This document shows, in pieces, positions 34,501 to 45,810 of a DNA stretch of 64,000 nt. Each line of letters begins with the position of its first letter. Positions within the stretch are counted from its first letter, which is position 1. The translations under genes were made by a program, and so were the position numbers. The notes below the pieces were generated by a model. That model worked only from the letters and a program-made list of their open reading frames with translations, did no database searches and was not told the origin of the DNA. The stretch comes from Athripsodes cinereus (Eukaryota; Arthropoda; Insecta; Trichoptera; Leptoceridae): assembly GCA_947579605.1 (NCBI GenBank), contig OX388327.1:10713122-10777121 (forward strand), given 5' to 3'.

Positions 34501-37500
34501 ACAAAATGTCTTTATTATTAAATAAATTTAATTTTTTTTTTTTTTTTTCAAACGTTGAAACAATATATCACCAATTAGCTTCAATTAAGTTGCAGCAGCC
34601 TCACTAGGTTGCCCTGTATCGAGGCGTGCTGCGTAAAAATATATATAAAAAAAAACATACATTCAACATCTTACAAAAAAATAATAATGTATAAAAATAA
34701 TCACATCAGCAAATTAATAAATCGATAACAAATGAATAAATGGATGAATGAATAAAAGAACAAATGTACAAATGAGTAAATGAATAAACGAACAAATGAA
34801 TAAATGAATAATTGAATAAGTGAATAAGTGAATAAGTGAATTAATGAATAAATGAATAAATGAACAAATGAATAAATGAATACATGAATTTGTTTCTATT
34901 CCGTGGAGAACTCGGTAAAGAATTGATTCCCTTTTCTTTTCTGTAAGTTTTCAAGTCTCTTGTAAAAGACAGGTGTTAAAAAAAATAAAGAAATTTTACA
35001 TCTCTAATTCGGCAATGAGGTTTGCCACCCATCCTGAATGTCTTAATTTTTTGTTGGCACGGGGAGGATAGATTGAATGTTTATTAAATGCAGCTAGTTT
35101 GCTGTCTACCCCACTTGTGGGATATGCCGTGATGGTAGAGTAGTAATTATTGTTTTTATGAAGTTTTAATTCACGTACAGGCTAATTACATTTTTTATGT
35201 AAATTTGTTAGATCCATGTTTGTTTAACTTGACTGTTGTTAATTAACAATAGGTCCATTGGAAGAAATTGCCAGCTGGTAATATAGCTACCTTTTGTCCA
35301 TATGTATAGACGATAAATATTTTTTCTTATATTTTGTTTACTTTCATTAGCATAATTTGCGTTTTTTTATATTGAAAAAATTACAGTACGTAACATGATA
35401 TATAGCGTAGACACTTTACAGACGAATGCATTGTTGATAAATTGTGCAAATAAATAATATTTATAATATTGTCAATAGCTTGATGACAACATCTCAGACT
35501 TTAAATAAAGAGATTCCTGAGTTCAAATCCACCCGCTGCAGACCTACTTTACCTTCATGATACAAATAAATTAATTACTGTGAATGTTTGGGAGTGTATT
35601 TGGGTTTATGGTGAATTCAGATTCATCGTTTAAAAATTACTGTTTGAGTACAATACCATGGGATTTCAAAATTCCACATTTAATCGAGTATACACCTCAA
35701 GTGTGCAGGAAACTATGCTGGAAGAGCAGTGTCTTCAACCTGACTGTTGTTATTGATTGGTTTTCATGAAGGTCCTCGGTGAGTCAGTTTCAGTTGACGG
35801 GTCCTGCGACACCAAATGACGCGTGAAGTAACTATAGTAAAAAAATACCACTACTGCTACCGCAAGATTGGTATGCACATATTATTAAGATCAAGACAAG
35901 ATTAAGATCGTATTTATATTGTGTCAAGAGTAACCCTGCTGGCCAGACAGTAAATTTTGGCCAAGTAATAATAATAATAAACAAAGAATATTTAGAGCGC
36001 CATCTTTGTGCCATAGCACCTCGAGGGCACTGTACATGATAATGTTTTGTTTTTTTTTAAATATCAAATAGTTATGTCTATAATATCAATATATGATCTT
36101 AAATATCCTAAAGAAATTAAGAGAACTAAGTGTTAAGTAAAAGAAATTATATGAAAGTGGTAGAACTGAAAAAAATAGTTATGTAAAGATAGATTGGTAT
36201 GACGTTCTGGTCTCTCTGCCTATCCCACTTGAGCTATGCTGTGTGGTTGTAGTTAGTACAAAATAATATAAATAAAACATTTATGTGGGGATGTAATAAT
36301 ATGTTTGTATAGTACAGTATTTCCCAAACTATGGGTCGCAACCCGTGAACGAATATTGAGTGGGCCCTAATGAACGATTCGCCACTGTATAAGACATGAA
36401 TAAAAAAATGTTGTTGGAGCAATGTTTGGAGAAAAAAAAGCTAAAAGGTGGGTCCCAAGATTGGAAATTTTTCTTAGATGGGTCGGAGCCCAGTCAATTT
36501 TGGGAACCACTAGTATAGTACATCAGTTAAACCATTAAACTTACAAACTGAGTTTGAGTACAAATAATATGAGTATATTCAATAAATATAATTAATATGT
36601 TACTGTTATATATAAAATAATTTTTAATGTATTTTTTAACAGTGTTATTTATGATCCTCGTGTAAAAATGTAACGTGCATTGATAAACATAATCAAAAGT
36701 ATGAAATAATGGAGATATGGAACAATAAGTAATCGGCTCCAATCAAAAAATGTTTAATGGTTCGAAAAACAACAACTTAAACTTTTCCAAACAATTTGCG
36801 AATATGGTTTAAATCAATATAAGTAATATTTCATTAAAAGTGTTGACAGATTAACAATTAACATTTGACTGAAATATTTATAATAATATTTATATGCAGA
36901 AAATAAAGGTTTTTATAAACATTAATTAATAGATAACATTTTATTTTAAATTTTCTTACATATATTTTTACCAAATATTTATATACACAAATTTCTGGAT
37001 GGAACATTCAGCACTTGTCATTTTTTTATTATTCTTTAGGCTTTACAGCAACTATTGAGTGATTTTGCATTTGACGCTTCACTGATCTATACCATCATGA
37101 GGTTTCCACAAGTGGGGTGACCAGTGGAATTACTACAAGTAAAGAACATGTAGATAGTCCGCTCCATGTTTTAAAATAATTAAGATAGTCAGAATGGGTG
37201 GCATACCTCTTTCATACCTAAGTACATAATTATGTACAAAATATTAAGTAGAGATAAGAGAAAAAAAAATATTTATAATCTACTTTATCATAAACTTTTG
37301 GCAGAAAGAGAATAACTTACATGTAGATATATTATACGGAGTTAGTTTTATTTGCTTCCCCACTTGTAGTAAATGTTGTGAATGAATAAATAGTTCTAAA
37401 AGATCATCAGAAAGAGAATAACTTACATGTAGATATATTATACGGAGTTAGTTTTATTTGCTTCCCCACTTGTAGTAAATGTTGTGAATGAATAAATAGT

Positions 37501-40500
37501 TCTAAAAGATCATCAGAATCGGGAAGTGGAAGGAAAAGGGAAGATTTTTGTTGAAATGTTTTTATAGTGCATTATATAATAAACATTACAAAAAGCATGT
37601 ATGGTTATATATCCATACAATTAGATAATATAAATTGCGTTTTAATAGGCATATATTTCATAACAAGTATTTGTAAATGCTGTAATTATTTTCAAAATTA
37701 CACGTGTATGTCCATAACAAAATAAATATTTTATTATGATATCTACATGTATTTGAAAATCACCATGCAACAGAGTTTATCAGATTTTCATCTCAATTTA
37801 AGTTTTTATCAATTTTCGTGTTTTTATTAGCAATTATACTAATTTATTTTCCAGAATAGAATAATATATTTGGGTTCTATGTTATTACAATTTTTTGTAC
37901 TGTTTTGCATAAAAATTCTAAAAAAACACATTACAAGTGTCATTATGTAAAAGTCATACAATATTATAATTATTAATTGTATTTTGCATTGAGTTTTTGT
38001 ATATAATATGTGGTTAAAGAGAACTTTTAATTTGATTGTTTGTGAATTTCACAATTATATTATCAATGATTTTATTTATGTAAATCAAAATATTTGTCTT
38101 TCATACAATACATAATGCCACACTTTACTGTCTTTATGCACTCAGAAAGTTGTGAGAAAAATATCAGAGAATATGAAATAATTAATATCATACTTTAGAA
38201 AATAATTCAATGCATGGTTTTTACTGTATACTGGATACAGCAGTATGCCACCCATCCTGAATGTGCATGCAGTCAGTTCACTGGTTACTCCAGTTTAGTA
38301 TGTTAGAAATATCTATGGAAGGTGACAGTTTTGGTATGAAAGATGTGATGATAGTGGTGTAAGAGAGAGAGAATGCTTTGATGGTTTGATAATGACCGAG
38401 CGAAAGGAGAGACGTTACCTAGTTGTGGGCATAGTCGGTTGTGTGAATGCATGTGAGGTTTTGTTGTATACCGCAGAGTCGTCTGCAAAGATATTGTAAA
38501 GGTCCAATAACGGTGATATTATACCAAAACAGTTGTGTTTCTGTGTTTACTCCTCCCCATAATTTAATATGAGTGAGACATGGCATGATCAACGATTTAA
38601 AGCAATTTGAATGCATGGATATGTTTTTAATCCACAATAATTAATTTGATTTATTACAGCTAAGAAACGACGCAGACTACAGCGCACATTCAAAGAGTGA
38701 GAGTAGCTTATACAAATTAAACTTTCTGAGGATAATATTCACAACTGCCTTCTTTATAGTGTGCATACTCTCAGGTAAATATATATTACACACTTAATCT
38801 ATTCACACTATGATATAACCACGATATAGATATTGTGTGGTATCTTGTTATCATCGACATCAGTACTTGTGATATATATATCATGTAAAATATATGGGAT
38901 GCAAAATATGCCTTGGCGGTATAATTCACATTTGACAGAGCCACGAGGAAAGAGTTAAGGAGGCTGACAAAGTTGTGTAAATTGAATCAAAAATATGATA
39001 AATATGAAACCTTCACTTCACTTAATTTCTAATATCTGGGTTATCTTTCTACTTTTATCTATACCACCCTCGATATCACAAGGGTGGGTGGGTAGCCAGT
39101 AGACCTCACAGTTATAAGATAGTATTAATTAATAGTTACTTTTAATAATTTAAACCCGGACAACTTCCATTACACCGTTTTGTGAAAAACCTCTCATTTT
39201 TTTATCATTTTTTGTATTTATAAAAGTATCTAAAAATCAATCCACCCTTCCTGAATGACTTACTTTTTATTGATACAAAGAGAAAAACTACTACTTCTAC
39301 ACCATCACCGCATATCCCGCAAGTGGTGTAGCCAACAGACCAGCCGCACGTAACAAACATGTAAGCCATCCTCTCTGTGCTAAATAAAAATGAAGATGGG
39401 TGGCAAAATTCATTGCTGAATTTAAGATGTAAAATGTTTTTATTTTTTCGAACATCTGTCATTTACAGGACACTAGAAAACTTACTGAAAAGAGAAAAAA
39501 TGTACATGTTTATTACTACGCGCAATTAGTTTACTGTGTATTTCATTTTAGGAGATGTGCGATCACAAGACAGAGTATATAGATGGAGAGGAATTAATAT
39601 ATTTTTTTATTTGATTGCAGTGAGTACAGTTGTATTAGTGTCACTGAGACAGAGTGTATTAGAAGCATTACATTTTGGAGATAGTGTTTATATTGTAATT
39701 ATAGATGCAGGTTCTACAGGGTCTAGAGTAAACGGATTCAAGTTCCAAGTGACACCTCAATCAGGTAGGCTACGGAATTCACACATAAGTATTAACCTGC
39801 CCGTGAGTGAATAAAGAAAAAATAAAAGTGTATGGCAGAGTGAATTAATTCAACTTTCACTTTTTGAATATTTTTTTATTGCATGTTATAGAAAATGATC
39901 CCTAGAATAAATGTTTATAAGGAACCAACTCTCAAAAATTAATAATAACGGAGTTATATAAACAAAAACAATTTTGATACGTCATGTCTGCTCCGGTATT
40001 GTCAACAATGGGTTCAACATAGGAATATTTATTATTATTAAAAAAAATTATTTTTAATTGTTTTTAACAATAATTTATGTTGGTACTAAAAACTAATTAA
40101 ATTGTCCAGAATTAGCACAAAAAGTAAAAAAAAAACACAAAACACTCCATAAAATAACACCCATAGCGCACGAACGCACGCAGCAAAATGGTTTGCAACC
40201 GCGAGTGACGGCTAGGTATTTCAAGCGGTAGTCACGTGACATTTTTTATAGGCGATAAATAAGGTCTAAACACACCTATTTTTGATTTTTTTCCTTGTAA
40301 TTGGTAAAGTACATCCAACAGATTGGACCAATGATGAAATTGACGAATTTGGCTGGAATTCCTAAATATTACTGGATCAAACGCACCGGTGCGTGCATAC
40401 TCCAGATCCCATAATATTTCTTGCACGCACCGGTGCGTTGGTACTCCTTTACAGGTTAAATTATAAATAAATAAATATCTTTATTGCCCTAAATGATGAG

Positions 40501-43500
40501 ATGCATGTTTATTACATGCAGTTAATCTACTGACTTCCCCAAGTGTGAGAGAGATGCAATGATGGTTTATTACATGCAGTTAATCTACTGACTTCCCCAA
40601 GTGTGAGAGAGATGCAATGATGGTTTATTACATGCAGTTAATCTACTGACTTCCCCAAGTGTGAGAGAGATGCAATGATGGTTTATTACATGCAGTTAAT
40701 CTACTGACTTCCCCAAGTGTGAGAGAGATGCAATGATGGTTTATTACATGCAGTTAATCTACTGACTTCCCCAAGTGTGAGAGAGATGCAATGATGGTTT
40801 ATTACATGCAGTTAATCTACTGACTTCCCCAAGTGTGAGAGAGATGCAACTTTTGTTAAAAATTAAAATTGTATTAACAAATAAGTATATTGAAATCATT
40901 CCAGTATAAAAGCTTTCAAAACTTAATCTGTTAATGCAAAAGTTAAATTCATTAAATTATTAATTTTTTTGCAATGCAACCAAAGTTTATCTAAGAAAGC
41001 TGTGAGCTTCAGCAAGAAAAAGACGATAGTTAAGAAAAAGTGGTAGCAGTATGAAGAGAAATCATCCCCCATAAAAAAAGCATTTAAAAGTTTACTCTTT
41101 AATCCAATTTATATGTTGGTTAAAACATATCACAATTTAAATTTAATTGAGAACAATTTTATTTCAGATTTGAAACTGGAAGATGAAATTTACCATGCAA
41201 CAAAAGCAGACTTAGCATCATATGTTGATGAACCAGAAAAAGTAAGTTATACAAAAACAATGATACAAATATAGTGAGAAAATATCAATGAAATTTAATA
41301 TTAATTTCATATGCACTACTTACTAAATGAATGCAATTTTCATATTTCAATTTTATATTTATTTGAGAAAGTCCAATTTGTCAGTGGACTAGATAGTAAT
41401 AATGGCAATTGTTGGTTTATTTATTTTAGGGTGCAGAGTCTATTCTGAACCTGGTTCTTTTAGCATATGACTTAGTTCCACCAGACCGTCGTTCTGAAAC
41501 TCCTGTGATTGTTAGAGCCACAGCGGGAGTGAGAGCACTCAAGTATGATATGTCGCAGAGACTTATGCAGGCCGTGAGAGACGCTTTAGCCACAACAGAG
41601 TTCTTTTTGGGTCCCACCGCTGTAGAAATTATGGATGGAGATGATGAAGGAATTGGTTCTTGGCTTACAGTAAATTATTTGCAAGGTGTGTATTCTTTCA
41701 AGTCAATTCTATTTAAATAAAAATAATAACTTTTCAGATTTCATTTACTTTTATATATGAAGTTAAATCTATCAGTTTTAAAGAAAGATTTATTCGTGGA
41801 GAAAGAATAGTCCTCCCACTTTTTTCTGTAAGCTTTGTAATGTCCAAGAGCAAAATGATAGGATTTTTAAAACATTCAACTAATTAAGTTTGATAATGGC
41901 AGAATTCATGAAGAGTTGTATTGATAAGTTTAAGTACATACTATATCTTTTGCAACGTGTATCTTTCTTCTAAAAGTTGAAAAAAAAAGGAAGAAGCCAA
42001 GTAGTTTGTGGTTAAGGTTATTAGAATATACTACTTATCATATCTAATAGGTAGGGTAGCCAGCAGACCAGCTGCATGTAATAAAAATGCAAGCTGTCCT
42101 CTGCTGCCGACAAAAAAATTAAGAAATTCAGGATTGGTGGTAAACCTCATTGCTGAATTTAAGATGTTAATTGTCTTATATGTAAAGTTTTACACTCACC
42201 AGCCTTTTACAGGACACTTGAAAGTTGCAGAAAAGAGTGGTATACCTATTCTTTACCAGAGACTCCACCATGTATATTTATTTAGAAAATTATGAAAACA
42301 CTTGTATAATGTTTCTGTTATGTTTCTATTTTGTAAATAATCACTTATGTACTTGTTTGTAAAATATTAAGATGTTTAAAAAACTAAGATGATAAGAAAT
42401 GTATCAGAACAAGTCTGCAACTACATTTTTCAGAATTTATTAACCAGAAATAGAGTTCGGTAGGGTTACTCTTGACAAAATCTAAACACGATCTTAATCA
42501 TAAGACGCGCGAAGTGACTATTGTCCAAAATTACGCGCATACTGATCGCGCGGTAGCGGTCGCGCGGTGTTTTTGACCATAGTCACTTCATGTGTCGTAT
42601 AATAAAGATCAAGACTAGATTAAGATCATATTTAGATTGTGTCAAGAGTAGCCCTGCTGTTCAGTATAGTTCACTTCTCAAGTTTTTTTTCCAGAAATGA
42701 GACCAGAGAATGCATAAGATAATAAATTAAGATTGCAGATAAGATCTTGGTTGGCAGCAACCCTCTAGATGTGATTAGTATAGATATATAATTGATTTCA
42801 GATAGACTAAAGAATGGAACAACAAGTGCCGCTTTGGATATGGGAGGAGGCTCTTTACAAGTGACATACGAGCCAGTCAGAGATCCACCCCCTCGTCTAA
42901 TAACTATGCCTGGCCTAAAAAGGAACTACACTCTTTTTACACACAGGTTACTAAATTAAAATGCATACACACTAACTAACTAAAAGCAAAAGTTACTTTT
43001 ATTTTTTGAGTTTGTCGGTATCCTGGAGGTAGAGCCTCGGCTTCATGCACATGAGGTTCGCGGTTCGATCCCAGGTGCCGGCAAACTCCCCTTTCACGAT
43101 ACAAACTATTAGCTTACTGTGAAAGGTGTATTTGGACTTATAACAAAAACCTAGATACATCTTTTTTTTAAAAAAAAATTAAAAAGTTCAGGTTATATAA
43201 TTTGTATGCATTTATTCTTTTCAGTTATTCTACTTTGGGAATAATGGCTGTCACATATGACGTATTGATGAAGGAACGTATAGGCAATTCTAATTATATA
43301 AAGTCTCAATGTATTCATCCAGCAGTCAAGGATTTAAAGTGGACATACAAGAAAAAAAACTATTACATAAGGTATATATAATAATAATATATACATAAAT
43401 CTATACAATATTATAAACCGGTGGTTCCCAAAGTTGACTGGCTCCGACCCATCTAGGAAAAATTTCCAATCTTGGGATCCACCTTTTAGCTGTCTTAGAG

Positions 43501-45286
43501 AAAATAGGTCATAAATATTGGTAATGCTCAGATTCTCTAGTAGCGAGTCATGAAACTACTTAATGCTCAGGCCCCATTCAATATTGGGTCGTGACCCATA
43601 GTTTGGGAAACACTGCTATAGACGCTTTTCATAATCACTGTAAATATTGCATATTATGTCATCATAATATGCAATTCTCTGCCATGTGCAGAGACGTATA
43701 TACTGTATACATTATCACATTATCTCCCAAAAGTAAGGTAGCCAGAGGACAAACTGCCCATAATAAGCTTACAGATTTTCCCCATGCCACAAATGATATT
43801 TAATATTATGCCACATGGCATGCCTCATTTTTGAATTAAAGATGTTAAATATCTTATGTACATATATTTTACAAATACCTATATTCTACAGTAATAAACT
43901 GAATTTATTCCAGCAAACACTGTACATTGAATTAAATAACTGATTATTTTTATTACTGTGCATACATTAATACTGTAACCAATGAAGATTATTATATTTC
44001 AGTGGATCTGATAATGACCTGAGAGAGAAGTACAAACTGTGCAAGGATTTTGTTTATAGGACGATACGGAGACAACTAAAAGGATCTCCCTTTCCATCAC
44101 ATTTACAGGATTTCTACATCACTGCCTTGGGTGCATTTAGAGTCCCTGCGAGAGGTTGGTAGAGTTTTAATTAAGTGTTTGAAAGTCTCTTTTTTTTCTA
44201 TATCAACAAACAGAAGAAAAGGGATAAAGTCACTTTTTTGTTCACTCATAGTTTCAGTGTAGCTAACGATATAAAATGAAAAATGATATAAATAATACAT
44301 AAATGATTTCAGTCTCAGCACAACAGACTGGCCAAGGCACAATAAAAGTGTCTGATTATATTGAAGCATCTGAGTTGGAGTGCCTGCAAGGTAATCTAGA
44401 GAGACCGTGGGAATGCATAGGCAATATCATCCATTTTGTAGTGCTGCAGGAAGTACTAGGCTTATCACCCCACAAGAGCATACATGTAAGTAAAATACAT
44501 CAATCACCTAATTCCACAAGCATACAACTTTAAATTTTAATATTCTGAGAAGTGGCGGTATAGCTTTGAGGTACTGTGACGATCAACTAAAATCCAACTG
44601 CAAACATATTATTTCACCTTCATAACGAAAGCCACATAGCATATTATAAAGATGTTTAGGGGTCTATTTTAGTTCATAGCTGATCCTTTCAAAACATGGG
44701 AATAATTATTATTATTGAATCACTTATGTTGCCCCGTGTTTGTAATTAAATCACTTCAAGACGCATATACATACAAATCATGTAAACTATTTTTATTGTC
44801 ACAAACTGTATTTGTTTGTAACTGTACTCTTAACTTAAAAACAACAAATATTAAAAACAAATCTATCGAATAATAACACTTTATTTTCATCAGAAAATAA
44901 AAAAAAAACTTAACCAATATTTAACTAGGTATTATTTTATTGGAGAAGTTATGGGTTCAGGCAGCTACAAGAGCGCCATCTACCCAAAAACGTATGTTTG
45001 GAAATGATTTTTTTCCTACCCCACTTGGGATACAGTATGTGGGTATAATGTAGTATATAAAAACCATATAGGATAGATCTGATACAATATATTGGATGTA
45101 TATTTTCTGTTTCATCTCTCATTTAATATTTCTTTATACTTACAGGTTACAAATAACATCAATGGTAATAAGATATCTTGGACCCTGGGCCTGGCATACA
45201 ATACAATATTACAGCTTATCAACTTTGAAAATATCATGACTCCTCGTATGCATACCAGAATGCTAACTGTTTCTGTTATGGGATGA
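31591..45286 (+). CDS. NTPDase gene A: GDA1/CD39 nucleoside phosphatase, ENTPD5/6-like, nine coding exons
   Basis: Exons: 31591-31596 (ATG; whole exon from 31529), 38660-38774, 39621-39764, 41168-41241, 41430-41685, 42802-42946, 43225-43371, 44003-44154, 44313-44485, 45146-45286: ten coding segments, 450 residues. The family hydrolyses nucleoside di/triphosphates in the secretory pathway or outside the cell; ENTPD5/6 prefer UDP/GDP and aid glycoprotein quality control. One N-terminal membrane segment (about 24-47) and no C-terminal one fit ENTPD5/6. Apyrase regions: DAGSTGSRV (69-77), RATAGVRAL (142-150), DDEGIGSWLTVNYL with catalytic Glu186, ALDMGGGSLQVTY (209-220). For exon 3 I chose the acceptor at 39620; one at 39551 would add 23 in-frame residues and a second hydrophobic stretch, but spacing to DAGSTG then disagrees with gene B. 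An in-frame TAA lies just upstream of the ATG. Confidence 0.9.
31917..31940 (+). repeat. (CA)n microsatellite
   Basis: Twelve CA units, 24 bp, following AAAAATAGT. Confidence 0.9.
32130..32352 (+). repeat. ACCATCACGG family, copy lacking the head
   Basis: Family order preserved: GTAATAAATATGCGAGTTGT, CCTCTCTGTGCCGATAAAAA, AGAATGGGTGGCATACTTCA, TTTTTACAGGACACTC and CTATTCTTCGCCGGGAAC. Confidence 0.75.
32738..32928. repeat. Imperfect terminal inverted repeats, MITE-like
   Basis: CAAACTAAAATAAGAACGTT at 32738 faces AACGTTCCTATTTTAGTTAG near 32905 in opposite orientation, about 190 bp overall. No coding content; target duplication not clear. Confidence 0.5.
33038..33450 (+). repeat. Minisatellite with alternating 68/78-bp units
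   Basis: The anchor CAATTTCTCATA starts at 33038, 33106, 33184, 33252, 33330 and 33398, so periods are 68, 78, 68, 78, 68. The long units carry about 10 extra bases around the GTGCAATTTGGTG / GCAATTTCGTGTG part. This amounts to a 146-bp higher-order unit. Frames of 60-109 codons on both strands here are only by-products of the repeat. Confidence 0.9.
33479..33556 (+). repeat. Tandem duplication, about 39 bp x 2
   Basis: GTTGAAAAAAAAATCAATTT then GAAATAATAAGTCA and GAAGTAATAAGTCA, two consecutive copies with one base difference. Confidence 0.8.
33715..33865 (+). mobile_element. Diverged LINE 3' tail
   Basis: GGGTTAGTTGGAAGAAATTG then a long AT-rich run ending in AAGAATAAAATAAATAAATA; same opening as the tail at 22545. 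Confidence 0.45.
34000..34150 (+). repeat. tRNA-retroposon tail fragment
   Basis: GGTCCTGAGTTCTTTTTCTC, CACTTGCACGACACAAGTAT and TTGCTTACTATGAATGTGTT match the body and tail of related copies at 35508-35640 and 43008-43175. Confidence 0.5.
34367..34520 (+). repeat. ACCATCACGG family, 5' half, plus orientation
   Basis: ACCATCACGGCATATCCCAC, AAGCGGGGTAGCCAGCAGAC, TGCAATAAACATGTAAGCTG, TTCAGAATGGGTGGCAAACC; one of the best preserved heads. Confidence 0.85.
34690..34893 (+). repeat. AATGAATA/AATGAACA-type microsatellite
   Basis: About 200 bp built of four- and eight-base words such as AAATGAATAAATGAACAAAT and AAGTGAATAAGTGAATAAGT. It separates two opposed ACCATCACGG copies. Confidence 0.9.
34893..35142 (-). 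repeat. ACCATCACGG family, near-full copy, minus orientation
   Basis: Reverse complement of the family from CTCGGTAAAGAATTGATTCC through GCCACCCATCCTGAATGTCT to CCACTTGTGGGATATGCCGT GATGG. With 34367-34520 it forms a large inverted pair around the microsatellite. Confidence 0.85.
35508..35640 (+). repeat. tRNA-headed retroposon, partial
   Basis: GAGTTCAAATCC is a B-box-like word; then CATGATACAAATAAATTAAT, TACTGTGAATGTTTGGGAGT and GTATTTGGGTTTATGGTGAA follow the tail of the 43008 copy. Confidence 0.5.
35806..35945. repeat. Partial palindromic MITE, same family as 42462-42655
   Basis: GACGCGTGAAGTAACTATAG near 35819, then AAGATCAAGACAAGATTAAG and TTGTGTCAAGAGTAACCCTG. The right half matches the fuller copy at 42462-42655. 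Confidence 0.6.
35960..36020 (+). repeat. Short repeat, same family as 721-772
   Basis: AATAATAATAATAAACAAAG then GAATATTTAGAGCGCCATCT and TTGTGCCATAGCACCTC; counterpart of the piece that breaks the DUF7869 frame. Confidence 0.6.
36315..36512. mobile_element. hAT-type MITE, 198 bp
   Basis: Perfect 8-bp target duplication GTATAGTA (36307-36314 and 36513-36520). Ends CAGTATTTCCCAAACTATGG / CAATTTTGGGAACCACTA; internal GGGTCGCAACCC. A relative in opposite orientation is at 43419-43615. Confidence 0.88.
37085..37225 (+). repeat. ACCATCACGG family, 5' half
   Basis: ACCATCATGAGGTTTCCACA, AGTGGGGTGACCAG and CAGAATGGGTGGCATACCTC in family order, diverged. Confidence 0.7.
37302..37513 (+). repeat. 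Tandem duplication, 106 bp x 2
   Basis: CAGAAAGAGAATAACTTACA at 37302 recurs at 37408; copies read identically to TTCTAAAAGATCAT. Each contains a decayed minus-orientation ACCATCACGG head (TTGCTTCCCCACTTGTAGTA). Confidence 0.9.
39300..39500 (+). repeat. ACCATCACGG family copy just upstream of NTPDase A exon 3
   Basis: ACCATCACCGCATATCCCGC, AAGTGGTGTAGCCAACAGAC, GTAAGCCATCCTCTCTGTGC, GAAGATGGGTGGCAAAATTC and ACAGGACACTAGAAAACTTA. A shorter relative begins near 39060. It ends about 50 bp before the weaker acceptor at 39551. Confidence 0.8.
40381..40440. repeat. Paired ACGCACCGGTGCGT palindromes
   Basis: The 14-bp self-complementary word ACGCACCGGTGCGT occurs at 40381-40394 and again at 40426-40439, with GTGCATACTCC and GTTGGTACTCC-like arms beside them. 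High-CpG island of symmetry in an AT-rich intron; not recognised. Confidence 0.7.
40507..40849 (-). repeat. Minisatellite of 58-bp units derived from the ACCATCACGG repeat head
   Basis: Units start at 40507, 40565, 40623, 40681, 40739 and 40797 (GTTTATTACATGCAGTTAAT...), essentially identical, 5.9 copies. Read on the minus strand a unit gives CCATCATTGCATCTCTCTCA, CACTTGGGGAAGTCAGTAGA and TTAACTGCATGTAATAAAC, i.e. the head of the interspersed family. Located in NTPDase A intron 3. Confidence 0.93.
42040..42295 (+). repeat. ACCATCACGG family, near-full copy lacking the first bases
   Basis: GGTAGGGTAGCCAGCAGACC, AGCTGCATGTAATAAAAATG, GCAAGCTGTCCTCTGCTGCC, TGAATTTAAGATGTTAATTG, CCTATTCTTTACCAGAGACT and CCATGTATATTTATTTAGAA. 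The 95-codon frame across it is a by-product. A minus-orientation fragment precedes it at about 41795-41880. Confidence 0.85.
42462..42655. mobile_element. Palindromic MITE, 194 bp
   Basis: Ends AGGGTTACTCTTGACA / TGTCAAGAGTAGCCCT are inverted, followed inward by AATCTAAACACGATCTTAAT versus ATTAAGATCATATTTAGATT. The inner AAGTGACTATTGTCC and GACCATAGTCACTT also face each other, so the whole unit folds into one hairpin around a CG-rich loop. In NTPDase A intron 5. Confidence 0.85.
43008..43178 (+). mobile_element. tRNA-headed SINE
   Basis: Head TCGGTATCCTGGAGGTAGAG with GCGGTTCGATCCCAGGTGCC (B box), then CTCCCCTTTCACGATACAAA, TAGCTTACTGTGAAAGGTGT and TATTTGGACTTATAACAAAA, ending in a T/A-rich run. 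The most complete copy of this family in the window; in NTPDase A intron 6. Confidence 0.7.
43419..43615. mobile_element. hAT-type MITE, inverted relative of 36315-36512
   Basis: CGGTGGTTCCCAAAGTTGAC ... CCCATAGTTTGGGAAACACTG matches the 36315 element in reverse. Flanks TTATAAAC and CTATAGAC agree at 6 of 8 bases, a decayed target duplication. In NTPDase A intron 7. Confidence 0.82.
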
Positions 45287-45589
45287 CATTTCACAAAAGA
45301 ATTATATTTATTTTAAATTAAAATTTTAGTAGAAAAACAAGCATTTTATCCAACATTTAGCTTTCATTATGTTTCATTCATTTATATAAGCACTGTGACC
45401 ATTAGTGGATGATTTTGCAATATTCTCATAAGTAAATTTCATTATAACGAGTGACACATTAAGTCGTATGATACTTTTTTTGCATGAACTTCAACTGGAT
45501 CAAAGTAACATTATTCGTACCGAGTTAAAGAAGAATTGCAATGGTTAATTGTAAAAATAACATTGATAAACCCCGCTATTGGTTGGAAA

Positions 45590-45810
45590 TATCCAAATAT
45601 CCCAGGTCAATACGTTTAAATACTTGGGAACAACCATAACGCCTGACAGTGATCATTGATCGGGATTACCGACAACACGGACAGAATTTGGAGGGAGTCT
45701 GGACTTAGTGTCAGAAAGAAATGCCGCCTGTTCAATGTCTGTATTATCCCAATCCTATATGGCTATAAGTCTTGGCACTAAACTAAGGTTCATGAGCGGA
45801 AGATAGTAAG
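45590..45810 (+). mobile_element. LINE reverse transcriptase remnant, frame-broken
   Basis: VNTFKYLGTTITPDSD (stop follows) and, after a shift, SVRKKCRLFNVCIIPILYGY KSW resemble the FKYLG...ILYGSETW segment of insect LINE reverse transcriptases. A short dead fragment. Confidence 0.7.

Larger units (their letters stand above)
31597..38659. other. Intron 1 of NTPDase gene A, repeat-filled
   Basis: About 7.1 kb without exons I can support. Contents: (CA)n, ACCATCACGG copies, an inverted repeat, an alternating-period minisatellite, a tetranucleotide-like tract, SINE and LINE tails, and hAT/palindromic MITEs, listed separately. Confidence 0.6.

Noticed and set aside
33038..40849. Regularly spaced repeats reminiscent of a CRISPR array
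   Set aside because: These are ordinary minisatellites in introns of an animal gene; whole units repeat with no unique spacers and there are no cas genes.
42008..42295. 95-codon plus-strand frame in NTPDase A intron 5
   Set aside because: It coincides with a copy of the ACCATCACGG repeat.
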